Positions 10,405 through 22,339 of a stretch of DNA of 64,000 nucleotides are shown in pieces (position 1 is the first letter of the stretch; each line of letters begins with the position of its first letter). The stretch comes from Nymphalis io. Taxonomy: Eukaryota; Arthropoda; Insecta; Lepidoptera; Nymphalidae. The notes beneath the pieces were generated by a model. That model was not told the origin of the DNA, searched no databases, and saw only the letters and a list, made by a program, of their open reading frames with translations. The DNA is taken from the NCBI RefSeq assembly GCF_905147045.1, contig NC_065910.1, positions 6,386,001 to 6,450,000 on the forward strand, written 5' to 3'. A program made the translations under genes and the position numbers.

Positions 10405-13400
10405 CTATAAAAAAAGTACAATTTTTTTAATCAATATTTTCGATCAAGGTAATGTTTGATAAAGTTTAAGGATCTGTGGTTAGGTTCTTTTTTAATGTTG
10501 TCTTTAACATTTTTTTCGTTAAATTACTTATTTAATTTGAACATGTTTTTTGACTATAAATTGCAGAAGTAAAGATAACTAGATAGTGTATAAATTGTAT
10601 CTAGGTCTGAGGTTAACACTATTTAACATCTAGTCTCAAGTGTTTAATGAGTTTCGATCGCCAGCAGACCGAGGAAAATCGGGAACTGGTTAAAAGCGGT
10701 ATTGAAACGACCGCCAATATTTTATCTGTAAGGGTTGCCAGAGAAAAAATTCTAATTTGTTTTGTGTAATATATTTTTTTCTGATGCCATTACATAAATA
10801 GTCAAAGTTAAAAAAGTGAGTTATGTATACTTATGTGTAAATAGGTAAGGTAGTTACCGTAGACTTATTGGTTTTGTTTTCCCTATATTATAATAACAAA
10901 GCAATAAGGTAAGTACATTAAGATTCCGCGATAAATATAATTAATATCACTTATATAAATGTTACTTTTTTGTAACTTATGTTAATATCTTGAAAACAAA
11001 ACAAAAAATCATAAATTTAGTTTGCTCAACATTACGGAATTTCGCTCTCGAGGACCGCAAAAGAGAGCATAAAAATTCGCTGTAATAGTTTAAAACCAAC
11101 TAAATAAAACTAGATTCAATTACTTATCAAACAAATAAAATATTAAGTAATATTATAAAAAAGGAAGTATCTGTATCTGTCGTATTGACTCCAGTGACCG
11201 GAGAGCTAGTTCATTTTTCGGTGATTAAACGGAAAAGGCCGCAGGCAATTCAGTTTATTTATTTTTAATAAAACTTTTTTACTCATAATTTTATCTCTTA
11301 CTAATTGCATATCTTACTTAAAATTTAAATAATTTTTAAGTAAGATATTCATGAAACATTTAATATTTTTTTTTAGATTCAAACATAAAATAAATAAATA
11401 TTATATATGGCAACCCTTAATTCAGCAGTTCGGATACTCGAACGTGCACGGTAGATCGTCTCGGTTCAACCGTAATCAGTTCGATTTCCCGCAATTAGTT
11501 GATGTGATTTATCTGCCTCACAGACACGTCCGTTCCATCAGATTGTTCTTCCAATGTATCCGTAAATGTCTTAATCCTGCTTCTTGATTGTTTGTAAATG
11601 AACAAAGATAATTAACAAAATGATACGTTTAGTTCGTTTTCTCATTTAACCTACACATCTTTTAGCGATACTTGAAATGTTCCATCGGGACCGAATATCG
11701 GATTGATATTTCTTATTATCACGGTTTTATTTCATAGATCAACTATTTTTTTTTCTTTGATCAAAACTAACAAAAATTATCCAATCCAGTAAGTAGATAC
11801 CGACCAAGCATATAAATAAATAAGCTGTAATTCTCTAATTATTCAATGGTTCATTATGAAAATTTGTATACACTTTGTCAGGGGTATAGAAATGGACATA
11901 GGATACCTAATACCCTTTCACGCGGGTGAAGCCGCGAGCAGAAACTAGTGATTAATTTCATTCAGTGTTCGTCTATCAGCGGGGGTGACCACTTACCAAT
12001 GTTATTGGCTTTTTGTCTATACCTAAATCAAATACTTTTATATGTTTTATTCTTATTTTGATATAAAAAATAAGCCGTTCTTAAAATTTACTTAGAAATC
12101 CTTATTAATTTTTAATTAGAATTATACACATATAATGTAAATACTATACGGATATGATAAATGGACTGACGATTATATATAAGTGAATTATTTTGAGTAT
12201 ATAAATTATAAATACATAAACAAATTATTTATATATGTATTATTCTATAATTGTATAAATAAAATACACAAACAAAGTAAAAGTTCTTCGAAATTCAATC
12301 TTTAAAATTGGAACAAGCGAACTGCTATCTACGGACAACTGTTACGATTGGGGCCATTAAATAAGTTTTACTAATGAAATATTACTGGCGAGATTCGTTT
12401 TAAAAGCTTTTACAGCATCGCAGACGAGATACTATGTGTATATTAAAATTAATTAAAAATTGAAATAAACGTTATTTACGCACATAGCACAATCTCTTGA
12501 TAGCCGTTATTCGTATATACTAATCAATAATTATATTTTTTTATTATTTGACGAGCCGGTTGGCGTGGTTGGTAGAACACTTGCCTTTCACGCCGAAAGT
12601 TGTGGGTTCGATTCCCACCCAGGACAGACATTTGTGTGCATGAACATGTCTGTTCTCAGGACAAACAGAAATCTGGGTGTAATTATCTATATAAGTATTT
12701 ACATAAGAAAAGTAGTATATGTAGTATATCAGTTGTCTGGTTTCCATAGTACAAGGTTTGTACAAGCTTAATTTAGGATCAGATGGCCGTGTGTGAAAAA
12801 TGTCCCAGGATATTATTATTATTATTATTATATTATAAATACAAAGTAACTGAGCCGCCGTAGTCGAATAGTCGAATTTTACAACTAGTTTAGTGTGAGT
12901 TTAGTCCATTAAATAAGGGTGATACGAAAAATTTCTTCAAATTACATCAAATATCTTTTTTTTTAAATATAGATGCTAATATCATCAGAAGCCGAGATGG
13001 CCCTGTGGTAAGAACGCGTGAATCTTAACCGATGATCGTGGGTTCAAACCCGGGCAAGCACCACTGAATTTTCATGTGCTTAATTTGTGATTATAATTCA
13101 TCTCGTGCTTTACGGTGAAGGAAAACATCGTGAGGAAACCTGCATGTGTCTAATTTCACTGAAGTTCTGCCACATGTGAATTCTACCAACCCGCATTGGA
13201 GCAGCGTGGTGGAATAAGCTCCAAACCTTCTCCTCAAAAAGAGGAGAGGAGGCCTTTAGCCCAGCAGTGGGACATTCACAGGCTGTTACGGTTACGGTTA
13301 CGGTAATATCATCAGTAAGTACTATGTTTTTAAAATAATTTCTGGTAAGTGTTGTCAATTGCGTACTTTTTGTGTAACGATATCTGCGGGTCTAATTCTA

Positions 13401-16400
13401 CTAATAAATTGACATTTTCGCAATAGAATTGAAACTCAATCATTGCAATGGTGTTCCTATCCTACTAACACAACTACAAGCTCTGCTCTGCTCGAAGAGT
13501 AAAAAAAATAGTTTCTTTGTTTGACAATTACAAACCCAAATTTAAATTCTCTTAAATACCTCCTCAATCGTGTTCGCGAAGAAGTTTCCTTGAAAATGAC
13601 CTTATTTACCAATAAACAGACAGATTTAGAATATTTCGATCTGAATTTGCGACCCATATCATTATAATCTAACGAACATTCCAAATTTAAAAAAGTCGTA
13701 AGTTTGCGCCACACATACTCTTATTTGCTCCGTATTATTTGCATTCATTGCATGGTATTCAATTATTTGTCCCATTCAGGGCACATTTTGTGCAATGAAG
13801 ATAAATTCAGTAGTCATTCCACTGTTTAATTACCGAATCTGCTAATCGGATTGGTTTATTAAATTTTCAATAATTTATCAATGAACACGTCACACAAAAA
13901 ACGAATATAATTGAAATTCGAATATTTGACTGTTATGTGTTTTTCATCTCAATTTAAGCTATTTCAGAAATACAAAATATTGTCTATGGTGATTCATTAT
14001 AACCGTTACATAAGCGATTCTTCACAATGATGATGTCACATATCCCCAAATAATAGTAAATATATAGTCTGTTCCAACCACAAGAAGAATAAAGACAAAT
14101 AAACATCTCTGACATTGAATTGACGTATTATCATTGGTCGAGAGCTTGAATAATAATAAATGGTATTTATTTTAGAACTTAAATTGAACTGAACATTTGG
14201 TTCGGTGGAATAGTGTTGTATTATTAACAAATATATATTAATCAAGAACTGTTTTTAGTGCATTCGCAGAGCTATTGGCATATATAATTGAATACATTAA
14301 CCAATGGTTTGTTTATGATTGGAAAACAATGGTTTGTCTTTAATTGGAATAGGCTACACAAAAACATTACTGTTTTTTCTTTCTTCACAGGCTTTTCCGT
14401 TTTTTTTATATATACCGGGAAAACAAATGACTCCACTCCACCTGATGGTAAGTGGTAGTGGAGTCGAAACGCGACGACGGCTAGTACAGTCGAGAATGTT
14501 CTGCACTAGCCGCCCCCGCCTTGCCGGCCCGCAAGATGCCTCTTTTGTATATACATTCTATTTGTATAATATATATGTAATACCATTCTACATTTATTTC
14601 TTTTATATAACTAATTGATTGCGTTTTCGTAATACAACCGTGAATACCACCGATGATGATTGCGAACGAATGTTGAATATTTTAAATTTGTTTTTGGAAT
14701 AGTTATAATTGTTTCATATAACAAGTAGAATAACTAGTGATCAATGAATGCTCATGATTACAAAGTCAGCATAAATAAAGCCATTAATCAAAATAAATTA
14801 CTTAACTTTTGGTATTACAGACGATAAAAAATAATATAAACGAAGTCACGGGTTAAAACTACTGAAATAAAAGATATTAAGGTCACCTGTAACCGCAAAG
14901 CTCGCAGTGGTTCCTGCCCACTTGATTAAGCCACCTTTGCAAGCAAGAGAGGTGGACGTTTGCCAAGGATCCCTTGCAGTTGCAAGGCGATATTAATCTG
15001 AAAGATTAAAAATAGAAAAACTATGTTTATTATCTCTCTTGAAAACTGTGAAACGTTCCATTCTATATCAGCTTAGTTCTGATCAGTATTGCTTAAAGCG
15101 AACGTCTTATAACAGACTTATATCCCTTGCAATCGTCAAAAATTGAGCAATTTTAGTACGGCTTAATTATATGTGAGAAATATATAAGCCGAGATGGCCT
15201 AGTGGTAAGAACGCGTGAATCTTAACCGATGATCGTGGGTTCAAACCCGGGCAAGCCACCACTGAATTTTCATGTGCTTAATTTGTGTTTATAATTCATC
15301 TCGTGCTTAAAGGTGAAGGAAAACATCGTGAGGAAACCTGCATGTGTCTAATTTCATTGAAATTCTGCCACATGTGAATTCTACCAACCCGCATTGGAGC
15401 AGCGTGGTGGAATAAGCTCCAAAACCTTCTCCTCAAAAGGGAGAGGAGGCCTTAGCCCAGCAGTGGGACATTAACAGGCTGTTACTGTACTGTGAATATA
15501 ATATTCATTACAATTACTACACTCTTCTCTCTACAGAGTATCAACTAAATGGGATGAATATATAGAAAACTAATAAAAACGAGTGGTATATATATAAAAA
15601 AAGTTATTTTTTGTATGCGAATATAATCATCGATATATTTTTACTAAGAATTTTGATAACGAATCTAGTGTAATTATAGGGATGATAGTAATTAGATACT
15701 ATTATACATGGATAATAATAATTTTAGAAATCTTTTTAAAGTACTAGGTGACATAAACTTCTCCTAAAATGACTTCACTTGAGATGAGATGAGATTGATA
15801 ACATTAGAAACTTATTAATACGATACTTTTAATCAATATTTATACATTTCTTTTTAGATATGTTAAAACTGTTTTCCAAAAAGCTTTTTAGGCAAGTATG
15901 TCGAAAATAATTCAGTAATGTCGAACGCAATTTCAAACTCATTCGACGGCTCTTAATGAAGCTTCCGTACCCAAGCAACCCTGATAATTATGTTACTTCT
16001 GGTACAGTAGTGGTATATAAAGCTGTTTATAAATATCGGTTTCAAACTGATTTTAGAAAATTTCGATATTTTATGAAAAATAATACGGATGAAAATATGC
16101 CGCATGTGAATTCACCAACCTTCATTGGAGCAGTGTGGTGGAATAAGCTTCAAACATTTAAACCCTACTGACTATTACATTTGTTTTAAAAATTGGCCAA
16201 ATTGATTCAGCTAACTGGACGTCCAAATGTTAAGCGAAAAAATTCGACTTATAAACGTTTGAATCATCAAAAGAGATTTTATATTTACGATTAAAATTAT
16301 ATATTCTCACCTCTCCCTTCCTCTAGTCATACAAATTCTGCAAACATTCGAGCCAATACTTGAAAGGGAATCTCTTTGTGTCACTGCGAAATCTGATTTC

Positions 16401-17014
16401 TCAGTAAAACTGTCTGAATGCTTATTTTTATTACCCTCGACTACTTTTGGCTGCTTAATGTCTGTATTTGTAACTAATGTTTTATTAAGAGTTGCGTTGG
16501 TGGCTGTAAGACTTACATCTGGAACGTTCTGTACCAAATTATTTGTAATCGTACTTATTGCGGCGTGTACATTTATATTCGATGTTTCATTTAAATTGGA
16601 TACATCTTTGTTTAGTTTGAAACAAGACGCCATGAAACGTTTTAGCTCTATTAATGTTATATCATCATTTTCTTTGTCATTTGTATCTAGAATAGGTATT
16701 TTAAGTTCTTTCAAGTCAATATTTTGCGCCTGATTGGGTGCATAGTTTACTGAAGTAAGTCTTAGTGCATTAGCGACATCTTTGGTTGTGATAATTTGTC
16801 GTATGCTATGTTCCGATTTCGACACTCCTGGTTTAAGTCTAGTGCTATTTTTGAGACAGTGTGGGACAGCTCCAGGTAAGCTTATGACCCTTGATGGACC
16901 AGCGTCATCAATGATTTGGCCAATCGGTTTTTTAGTTACATTTTCTCTTCCATTACTTATTTCTTCTTTCGTAGTATTTTCTTCATTGCGTTCAGTTTTT
17001 TCTTGATCGTCCAT
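10317..17014 (-). CDS. RING-CH (MARCH-type) E3 ubiquitin ligase, partial gene, three exons
   Basis: Three minus-strand exons join in phase into 301 residues, open at the C-terminal side. Residues 1-220 are polar and low in hydrophobics, with no recognised domain and no signal peptide. Residues 225-269 form a full RING-CH zinc domain. The ligands are C225, C228, C240, C242, H250, C253, C266 and C269, spaced C-x2-C-x11-C-x-C-x7-H-x2-C-x12-C-x2-C, with the conserved W257. This C4HC3 order is the signature of MARCH ligases, which are mostly membrane-bound E3 enzymes that ubiquitinate membrane proteins. The third exon (Y-P-A-I-R-T-P-R-Y-T onward) matches the juxtamembrane stretch that follows the domain in this family. 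The transmembrane segments are missing and no exon for them was found down to base 1, so the gene probably continues left of the window. Introns are 1,313 bp, 4,482 bp and more than 10 kb. The family call is secure from the zinc spacing; the exact member is not. Confidence 0.88.
10405..12549. other. MARCH intron 2, left part, mostly AT-rich
   Basis: AT-rich intron sequence. Near 11893-11950 is a minus-oriented fragment of the repeat containing TTTCACCCGCG (see 45184). A GC-richer block at 11420-11590 reads open on the plus strand (ending I-R-K-C-L-N-P-A-S) and nearly open on the minus strand. It could not be assigned and does not fit the MARCH phase. Confidence 0.4.
12550..12832 (+). mobile_element. 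SINE family C, tRNA-headed
   Basis: The head has an A box TGGCGTGGTTGG and a B box GGTTCGATTCC, as in a tRNA gene. The body includes CAGTTGTCTGGTTTCCATAG and the tail is an (ATT)n run. The same family is at 22340-22907 and 41389-41668. It is in MARCH intron 2. Confidence 0.82.
12989..13303 (+). mobile_element. SINE family A, tRNA-headed, with 12-bp target-site duplication
   Basis: The head has an A box near TGGCCCTGTGG and B box GGTTCAAACCC. The body includes GAAAACATCGTGAGGAAACC and GGAGCAGCGTGGTGGAATAA. The tail is (GGTTAC)n. It is flanked by a perfect TAATATCATCAG at 12977-12988 and 13304-13315. It resembles the tRNA-derived SINEs known from butterflies (the Metulj type in Heliconius); the name is not verified. 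It is in MARCH intron 2. Confidence 0.92.
13316..14400. other. MARCH intron 2, non-coding
   Basis: AT-rich. An 85-codon minus-strand frame at 13457-13714 and a 69-codon one at 14036-14245 show no family resemblance and no fitting splice sites. Confidence 0.45.
14401..14545 (-). mobile_element. LINE 3'-end fragment (same family as copies 1 and 2)
   Basis: The last ~140 bases of the LINE, starting with a T-run and ending at the AAGATGCCTCTT stretch, i.e. cut inside the last codons. It is a severely 5'-truncated insertion in MARCH intron 2. Confidence 0.85.
14887..14997 (-). CDS. MARCH-type ligase, exon 2 (core of the RING-CH domain)
   Basis: This 111-base exon has an acceptor TTTCAG ending at 14998 and a donor CAG|GTGACC with GT at 14886-14885. 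Entering in phase 2 it encodes L-I-S-P-C-N-C-K-G-S, then V-H-L-S-C-L-Q-R-W-L and H-C-E-L-C-G-Y, which supply six of the eight zinc ligands. The frame is open throughout and is too short to appear as a standalone reading frame. Its phase fits both neighbours exactly. Confidence 0.9.
15187..15494 (+). mobile_element. SINE family A in MARCH intron 1
   Basis: A full-length copy with head GATGGCCTAGTGGTAAGAAC, B box GGTTCAAACCC and the end GGGACATTAACAGGCTG. The flanks share only an imperfect match (near TGTGA-ATATA), so the target-site duplication is eroded or absent. Confidence 0.9.
16098..16165 (+). repeat. SINE family A, short internal fragment
   Basis: It matches the CACATGTGAATTC to GTGGTGGAATAAGCT part of family A but lacks both the tRNA head and the tail. 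It is an old remnant in MARCH intron 1. Confidence 0.7.
16311..17014 (-). CDS. MARCH-type ligase, exon 1 (N-terminus and first two zinc ligands)
   Basis: The frame opens with ATG at 17014 and runs 234 codons plus two bases. It ends N-V-C-R-I-C-M-T-R-G-R-E, then a donor AG|GTGAGA with GT at 16310-16309. Without splicing the frame stops two codons later. The first coding exon is rich in K, E, N, T and S. I chose the start because it is the first ATG of the long open frame; an upstream non-coding exon cannot be excluded. Confidence 0.88.
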
Positions 17015-18810
17015 TAAAAAGTTTGCTTCATTTATATTTTTATGTAAAGTATATATTATTAAAATAAATCTTGTAAGAATATAATATATGATGACAGCTG
17101 GGATTTAACAAGCGTTTTGACATGGGTATTTTTTGAACATTGCGTTATCTATATACAGAAAAAAGTTTTTTGAAAATAGTTCATATTCAATTTTGTATTG
17201 ACATATAATTTAACAAATGATTCGAATTTAATATTTAGTGTTAATAATAAAATACGAAAAAGAACTAGAAAAGTTATATTATATGGCAGCTTATGTTATG
17301 GGTGGCACAAAGGATATTGTAATTCAGAACTATAGTAACTATTAAATCATCTATATAAGACTTTGTCTACAGGCATATATCATACACAGCTCGTCTTCAA
17401 CATGCGAGAAAAACATACTTAATAAATAAAAAATAACGTTTTGTTTTTTTGAATAAGTAATTTAACGTTTTGAAAACATATTTGAAAAAAAGGAACAAAT
17501 TCAATTATTTTAACGACGTAGCACAGACCACTGTAAAAAGATAGCAACTCATAAAAGTTTAAGGGACCGTAAAGTGCTGAATTGTTTTTTTACGGTTCGT
17601 AATTACTTGTCATTACCAATCGTAAAAAACATCGTTAATTCCTCTTGTATTGTAAAATGCGACAGATTAAAAATCACTTAATAAACTTAAAATGTTGACT
17701 ACAATGATAGGATGCTTAACTTTTGTCTAAACTCAAATGATATAAAAAAGTAAGTCTGTGAATTTAGAATTTTAGTGTATTTAGAAATATGAAAGTTTTT
17801 GCACGATGTTTTCCTTCACCGCCGAGCGCGAGATGAATTATAAACACAAATTTAGCACATGAAAATTGTGGCTGGGTTTGAATCTACGATTATCGAATGA
17901 TATAATTATAATTTTTGAGTGAGTAAGTGTTTTTTTGTGTTGTTATAAGGCATTAATATGCCACTGCATAAGGTAATCCTTATGCAGTGTTTTATAAAGG
18001 ATAAAAAGTGTGAAATTAGTATTTGTTGATTTCCATTCAGAATACATACATTTAATTATCATCCTACTCTGATTGGAATAGACTATACGAAATTTAATTG
18101 GTGTGAATGTCAAACTATACTTGCATTCTAGAAAAAACTGATAAATATATGAATATATGATAGCCAAATAAATAACAGAACATTCAATCAACTTTGAAGA
18201 ATAACTCGATTGGGTGTTAAAATTGTATGAAGTCGGTAACAAATGAAACATACACGTGGAAGATATAGCCACCTACATTTTTGAATCGAATAAAAAATAA
18301 GCTATAAAATATAGAAGATTGATAAATGATTTTACTGTAAAATGTTATTTACTTTTGGAGTTTGTCTTGTAATTTTAACGAAAAAAAAAAACTTGCGAAC
18401 TTGCGTATGAGAATTTATTTCTTCTTCACATTTGTATTCGTCTGCTCTTGACTTTTGTTTCAAGATTTCATGGATGTTTTAGAGACAGCGTGACAAAATT
18501 TTCAATTTCAACCAATATTTCTCGGGCAATAATAATTAATACAATAATTATTTTATTCCAGTCAACAATTATTCGAATGTCTTCCGCGGCAGTCGTACGA
18601 AATGTTTTATATGAACAACATTTTAAAAGCAATAATTAAGTCGACACTGAACTTTTGCTTTTTAGCAAGCGAAATATTTTAATTAGGTTGTCCGAACTCA
18701 TAGCACGAGCCGTGTGTAAAAGTGAGGCCCGCATTATGCAGAATGAAACACTAAAGTATATTTTAATGTAAAATTATTTTTCCAACAATAATATACAATA
18801 TTATATATTG
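17015..18810. other. Region upstream of the MARCH gene, non-coding
   Basis: This should hold the promoter of the minus-strand MARCH gene. No TATA box or initiator could be singled out. At 17800-17900 is a minus-oriented family A fragment (ATGTTTTCCTTCACC and the GGTTTGAA box region). Other frames look like chance frames in AT-rich DNA. Confidence 0.5.
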
Positions 18811-19065
18811 GTCGTGGCGGTACAGGGTAGGCACCACCTACTCATCAGATATTCTACCGCTAAGGAGCAATACTTAGTTTTGTTATGTTTCAGTTTGATG
18901 ATTGATAAGTGTGACATAAGGGACATAACATCTTAGTTCGCAAGGTTGGTGGCGCCAAGAAATTTTAACAATTGCCTAAATCGCCAATATCTATGGGTTG
19001 TGTACGGTGACTACTTACCAGCAGGTGGCCAATTTGCCCGTCCGCTTAACTATAACATAAAAAAA
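18811..19065 (+). mobile_element. SINE-like family B, old copy
   Basis: The core ACTCATCAGATATTCTACCG, then the AAGGTTGGTGGCG and CAGGTGGCC parts, with a short A tail. It is more diverged than the other B copies. Confidence 0.8.
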
Positions 19066-19755
19066 CTCCTAGAAAAAATCGGCAGAGGTTATTCTAATCG
19101 TGTATACATACCAATCGCCATAATAATCAGTCGAACGATATGAAAGATGATGTGCTGTGCTACATCTTCTAGAGTCGATTTACTATAAAGCGGACAGTAC
19201 CATATACATATACCATGTACCATACAATATACATAACCCGGTTCCACCCCCATAGGACCCGGGTACCTTTCTGAAGGTTTCCACTGCGAGAAAAAAAAGT
19301 GGACAGTATAATAAAATAAACGATACAAATATTATCTCTAAAACTAACCAAGATACAAAATATATAAGATTTTCTTATCATTAGGATATAAATTCCATGA
19401 TTATTATTTCAATTATCATTCAAATACTAGACTCTTTGCTTAGGTAAGCTAAATAGGTACTGAATTCACTGCCCTGATATTTAAGGACGCGGGATGGAGT
19501 CAATATAAGCCATAAATATAATTAATACACATGCTATGTAGCACAATAAATATCTTCATATGAAAAGAGTAAGCTTATAAAAAGCAAACAACTTACTACT
19601 TAATAGTACGCTTGTTTATTTTTATCGTGCTACGTAGCATACGGTTGTGAGAATATAAGTGCCCATAAACGAAAGAAAGAAGTCAGAACTTATTATTTGC
19701 TAGCAAATTTATTTAAAGATTTACTTTATACAGTTTACTTCAAATTAACATTATT
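19066..19755. other. Non-coding
   Basis: AT-rich, with no exon or recognisable repeat. The frames at 19089-19381 carry no recognisable family motif. Confidence 0.4.
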
Positions 19756-19765
19756 TATCGTAACC

Positions 19766-20063
19766 GAGATGGCCCAGTGGTAGGAACGCGTGAATCTTAA
19801 TCGATGATTACGGGTTCGAACCCGGGTAAATATCACTGAATTTTCATGTACTTAATTTGAATATTATAATTCATCTCATGGCTTTACGGTGAAGGAAAAC
19901 ATCGTGAGAAAACCTGCATGTGTCTAATTTCACTGAAATTCTGCTACATGTGTATTCCACCAACCCGCATTGGAGCAGCGTGGTGGAATAAGCTCCAAAC
20001 CTTCTCCTCAAAAAGAGAGAGGAGGCCACAGCCCAGCTGTGGGACATTCACAGGCTGTTGCCA
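19766..20063 (+). mobile_element. SINE family A with 10-bp target-site duplication
   Basis: The head and body are as in other A copies, with a B box GGTTCGAACCC. Flanked by TATCGTAACC at 19756-19765 and 20064-20073. Confidence 0.9.
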
Positions 20064-20073
20064 TATCGTAACC

Positions 20074-20762
20074 TATAATTATAGTTATTGTTGACTGCTT
20101 AAAAACTAAAGAACTCAGAGATTAAATAAATAAAAGCTTTCTCCGCTTTTTTCTTTTGTGTAACATTTCTTTATAAGTTTTTCTATTAAATGGGTTGCAA
20201 GTATCTGCAAAATGCATCCATTTTGAATGAACAATATTCTCTTAAGCGTGTTAGTAATAAGTATACTCTTAAATTGCGTGCTTTATTTCTTTGCTATCAT
20301 TAATAAATATAAAAGTATTTTTAAAATCAAGTATAGTCGAAACGAAATATTTTCAATTTAAAAATGAAAATATTTAGGTCAATAAACTTTATTGCATGAA
20401 GCCATTCCTAGTAATGCTTCGATGAATTTTGACAGCATTAGGGCTCGACGCTGCGGTGCTGTGCTATAATTTGTAATTAAAGTCGTAAATGTGTTGTTTT
20501 GATCTCTTGCAGAAATATTGCTGCATTGTCATTTATAAGGGACAGCGGTCAAAGGCCTTAAAATATTAAGGCTTGTTAATATTATAATATTTGATTATGT
20601 ATTAAGGATGATTAATCCAATTAGCGGAATACAATAAATAATTAAGAAGGAGCTAATAAATAATTAAGAAGAAAGATTTTTGATTGGTTTTAGATTTCAC
20701 AAAGATGTTCGCATTTTAATAATAATTAATGAAGATGCGGTTATGTTCGTAATGCTTACCTG
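20074..20762. other. Non-coding
   Basis: AT-rich sequence without exon-like stretches. Two copies of the short string AATAATTAAGAAG occur near 20640 and 20660. Confidence 0.4.
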
Positions 20763-20772
20763 AAAACTAACC

Positions 20773-21083
20773 CGTAATCCCGTAACAGTCTGTGAATGTT
20801 CCACTGCTGGGCTAAAGGCCTCCTCTCCTCTTTTTGAGGAGAAGGTTTGGAGCTTATTCCACCACGCTGCTCCAATGCGGGTTGGTGGAATACACATGTG
20901 TCAGAATTTCAGTGAAATTAAACACATGCAGGTTTCCTCACGATGTTTTCCTTCGCCGTAAAGCACGAGATGAATTTAATCACAAATTAAGCACATGAAA
21001 ATTCAGTGGTGCTTGCCCACGTTTGAACCCACGATCATCGGTTAAGATTCACGCGTTCTTACCACTGGGCCATCTCGGCTCAA
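20773..21083 (-). mobile_element. SINE family A with 10-bp target-site duplication
   Basis: A full-length minus-strand copy. Flanked by AAAACTAACC at 20763-20772 and 21084-21093. Confidence 0.9.
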
Positions 21084-21093
21084 AAAACTAACC

Positions 21094-21275
21094 AATAAAC
21101 ATAAAACTTAGTGCTTTCCGAGGCACGGGAGAGTATTCACAACTTCAAGACTCAGAACGGTTCCTGAGTATCTTCGACAGTAAAACTCAGTTACATTTTG
21201 GTGTGACCTAGGGTTTCAATCTAGGACCTCGGGAAAAGAGGCCTTATATCCACCAGACCAATGAGGCAGTCAAAT
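21094..21275 (-). repeat. SINE family E head fragment, followed by (TA)n
   Basis: On the minus strand it reads CTCATTGGTCTGGTGG (A-box-like), then AGGTCCTAGATTGAAACCC (B-box-like), as in a tRNA-headed SINE, and continues through CTCCCGTGCCTCGGAAAGCA. The same family is at 26808 and 31432. A (TA)n run follows at 21271-21292. Confidence 0.6.
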
Positions 21276-21292
21276 ATATATATATATATATA

Positions 21293-21897
21293 TAATGTAT
21301 ATAAATAATTATTTGCTTAGAAGAGCGAGAGTTAAACATCATTAGGATGTGGTAATATAGTTTCAAGCGTGTACAAAATTAATTTTACTTCGTTGACGTA
21401 GATGACGAGGTAGCCTGCCTCTGAAAATATACTGAAGTTTCCTCTCTCTTGTGTAAAATTAAATATTTTATCGTTGAATATTTGTCACATTATGAAGTAA
21501 TTATTATTTTGGTTGTAATATAAGCTATCTACGCTAATATTGTAAAACGTAGATTTGTTTGTTCACAATCGTTAAACTCGGAAACTACTGAACCGATTTT
21601 TTTATTTCTTTCGCGATTTGATAGCTCCTTTATTTCGAAGTAATTTGATTGCAGTAGTAATCAGTTTTAAGCTTGAAATTGTATCGATCCAGTGAGCCAG
21701 AAGAAAAAGGGCTATCGATCTGCTTTATTCGCGTGCAGGTATGTATGTATGTATATATAGAAATTTAATTACATTTTTGGTTAGTAAAATAAATAAATAA
21801 TATTGAATTTTAATTACTTTAGTAAAAGTTTTCAGCTTATATTTAAAAAAAAACATAAAATACAAACATATTTCATACTCTGTGCTGCATTTGTATA
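21293..21897. other. Non-coding with short (GTAT)n run
   Basis: No gene. A GTATGTATGTAT run lies near 21739-21752. Confidence 0.4.
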
Positions 21898-22181
21898 CTG
21901 GTGGTTGGGCTTTGTGCAAGCTCGCCTGGGTAGGTACCACCCACTCATCAGATATTCTACCGCAAAACAGCAGTACTTGGTATCGTTGTGTTCCAGTTTG
22001 AAGGGCGAGTGAGCCAGTGTAATTAGGCACAAAAACATAATATCTTTGTTCAGAAGGTTGGTCGCGCTAGGGCAATATAAGCAATGGTTAACATTTCTTA
22101 CAATGCTATTGCCTGGGTGACCACTTACCAGCAGGTGGCCTATATGCTCGTCCGCCTACCTATTCAATATTTAAAAAAAAA
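21898..22181 (+). mobile_element. SINE-like family B
   Basis: It has the complete B layout: GGGCTTTGTGCAAGCTCG, GGTAGGTACCACCCACTC, GTGTTCCAGTTTGAAGG, CCAGCAGGTGGCC and an A tail. No clear target-site duplication. Confidence 0.88.
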
Positions 22182-22339
22182 GTTAATATATTTTTAGAAC
22201 GGAAGTGAAATATCAATTAAAAAAAATTTAGCAATGCAAAATTAAACGACATTTTATTCACAAGACACAAAGATCAATTCAAATTAGCCAAATAAGAAAA
22301 ATCATTAACACATCACATCGATATCTCACTGATAACAAT

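Noticed and set aside
12565..12620. tRNA-like A and B boxes as genuine tRNA genes (also in every SINE A copy)
   Set aside because: They sit at the heads of repeats with shared bodies and tails. The acceptor stems do not close, so these are SINE promoters.
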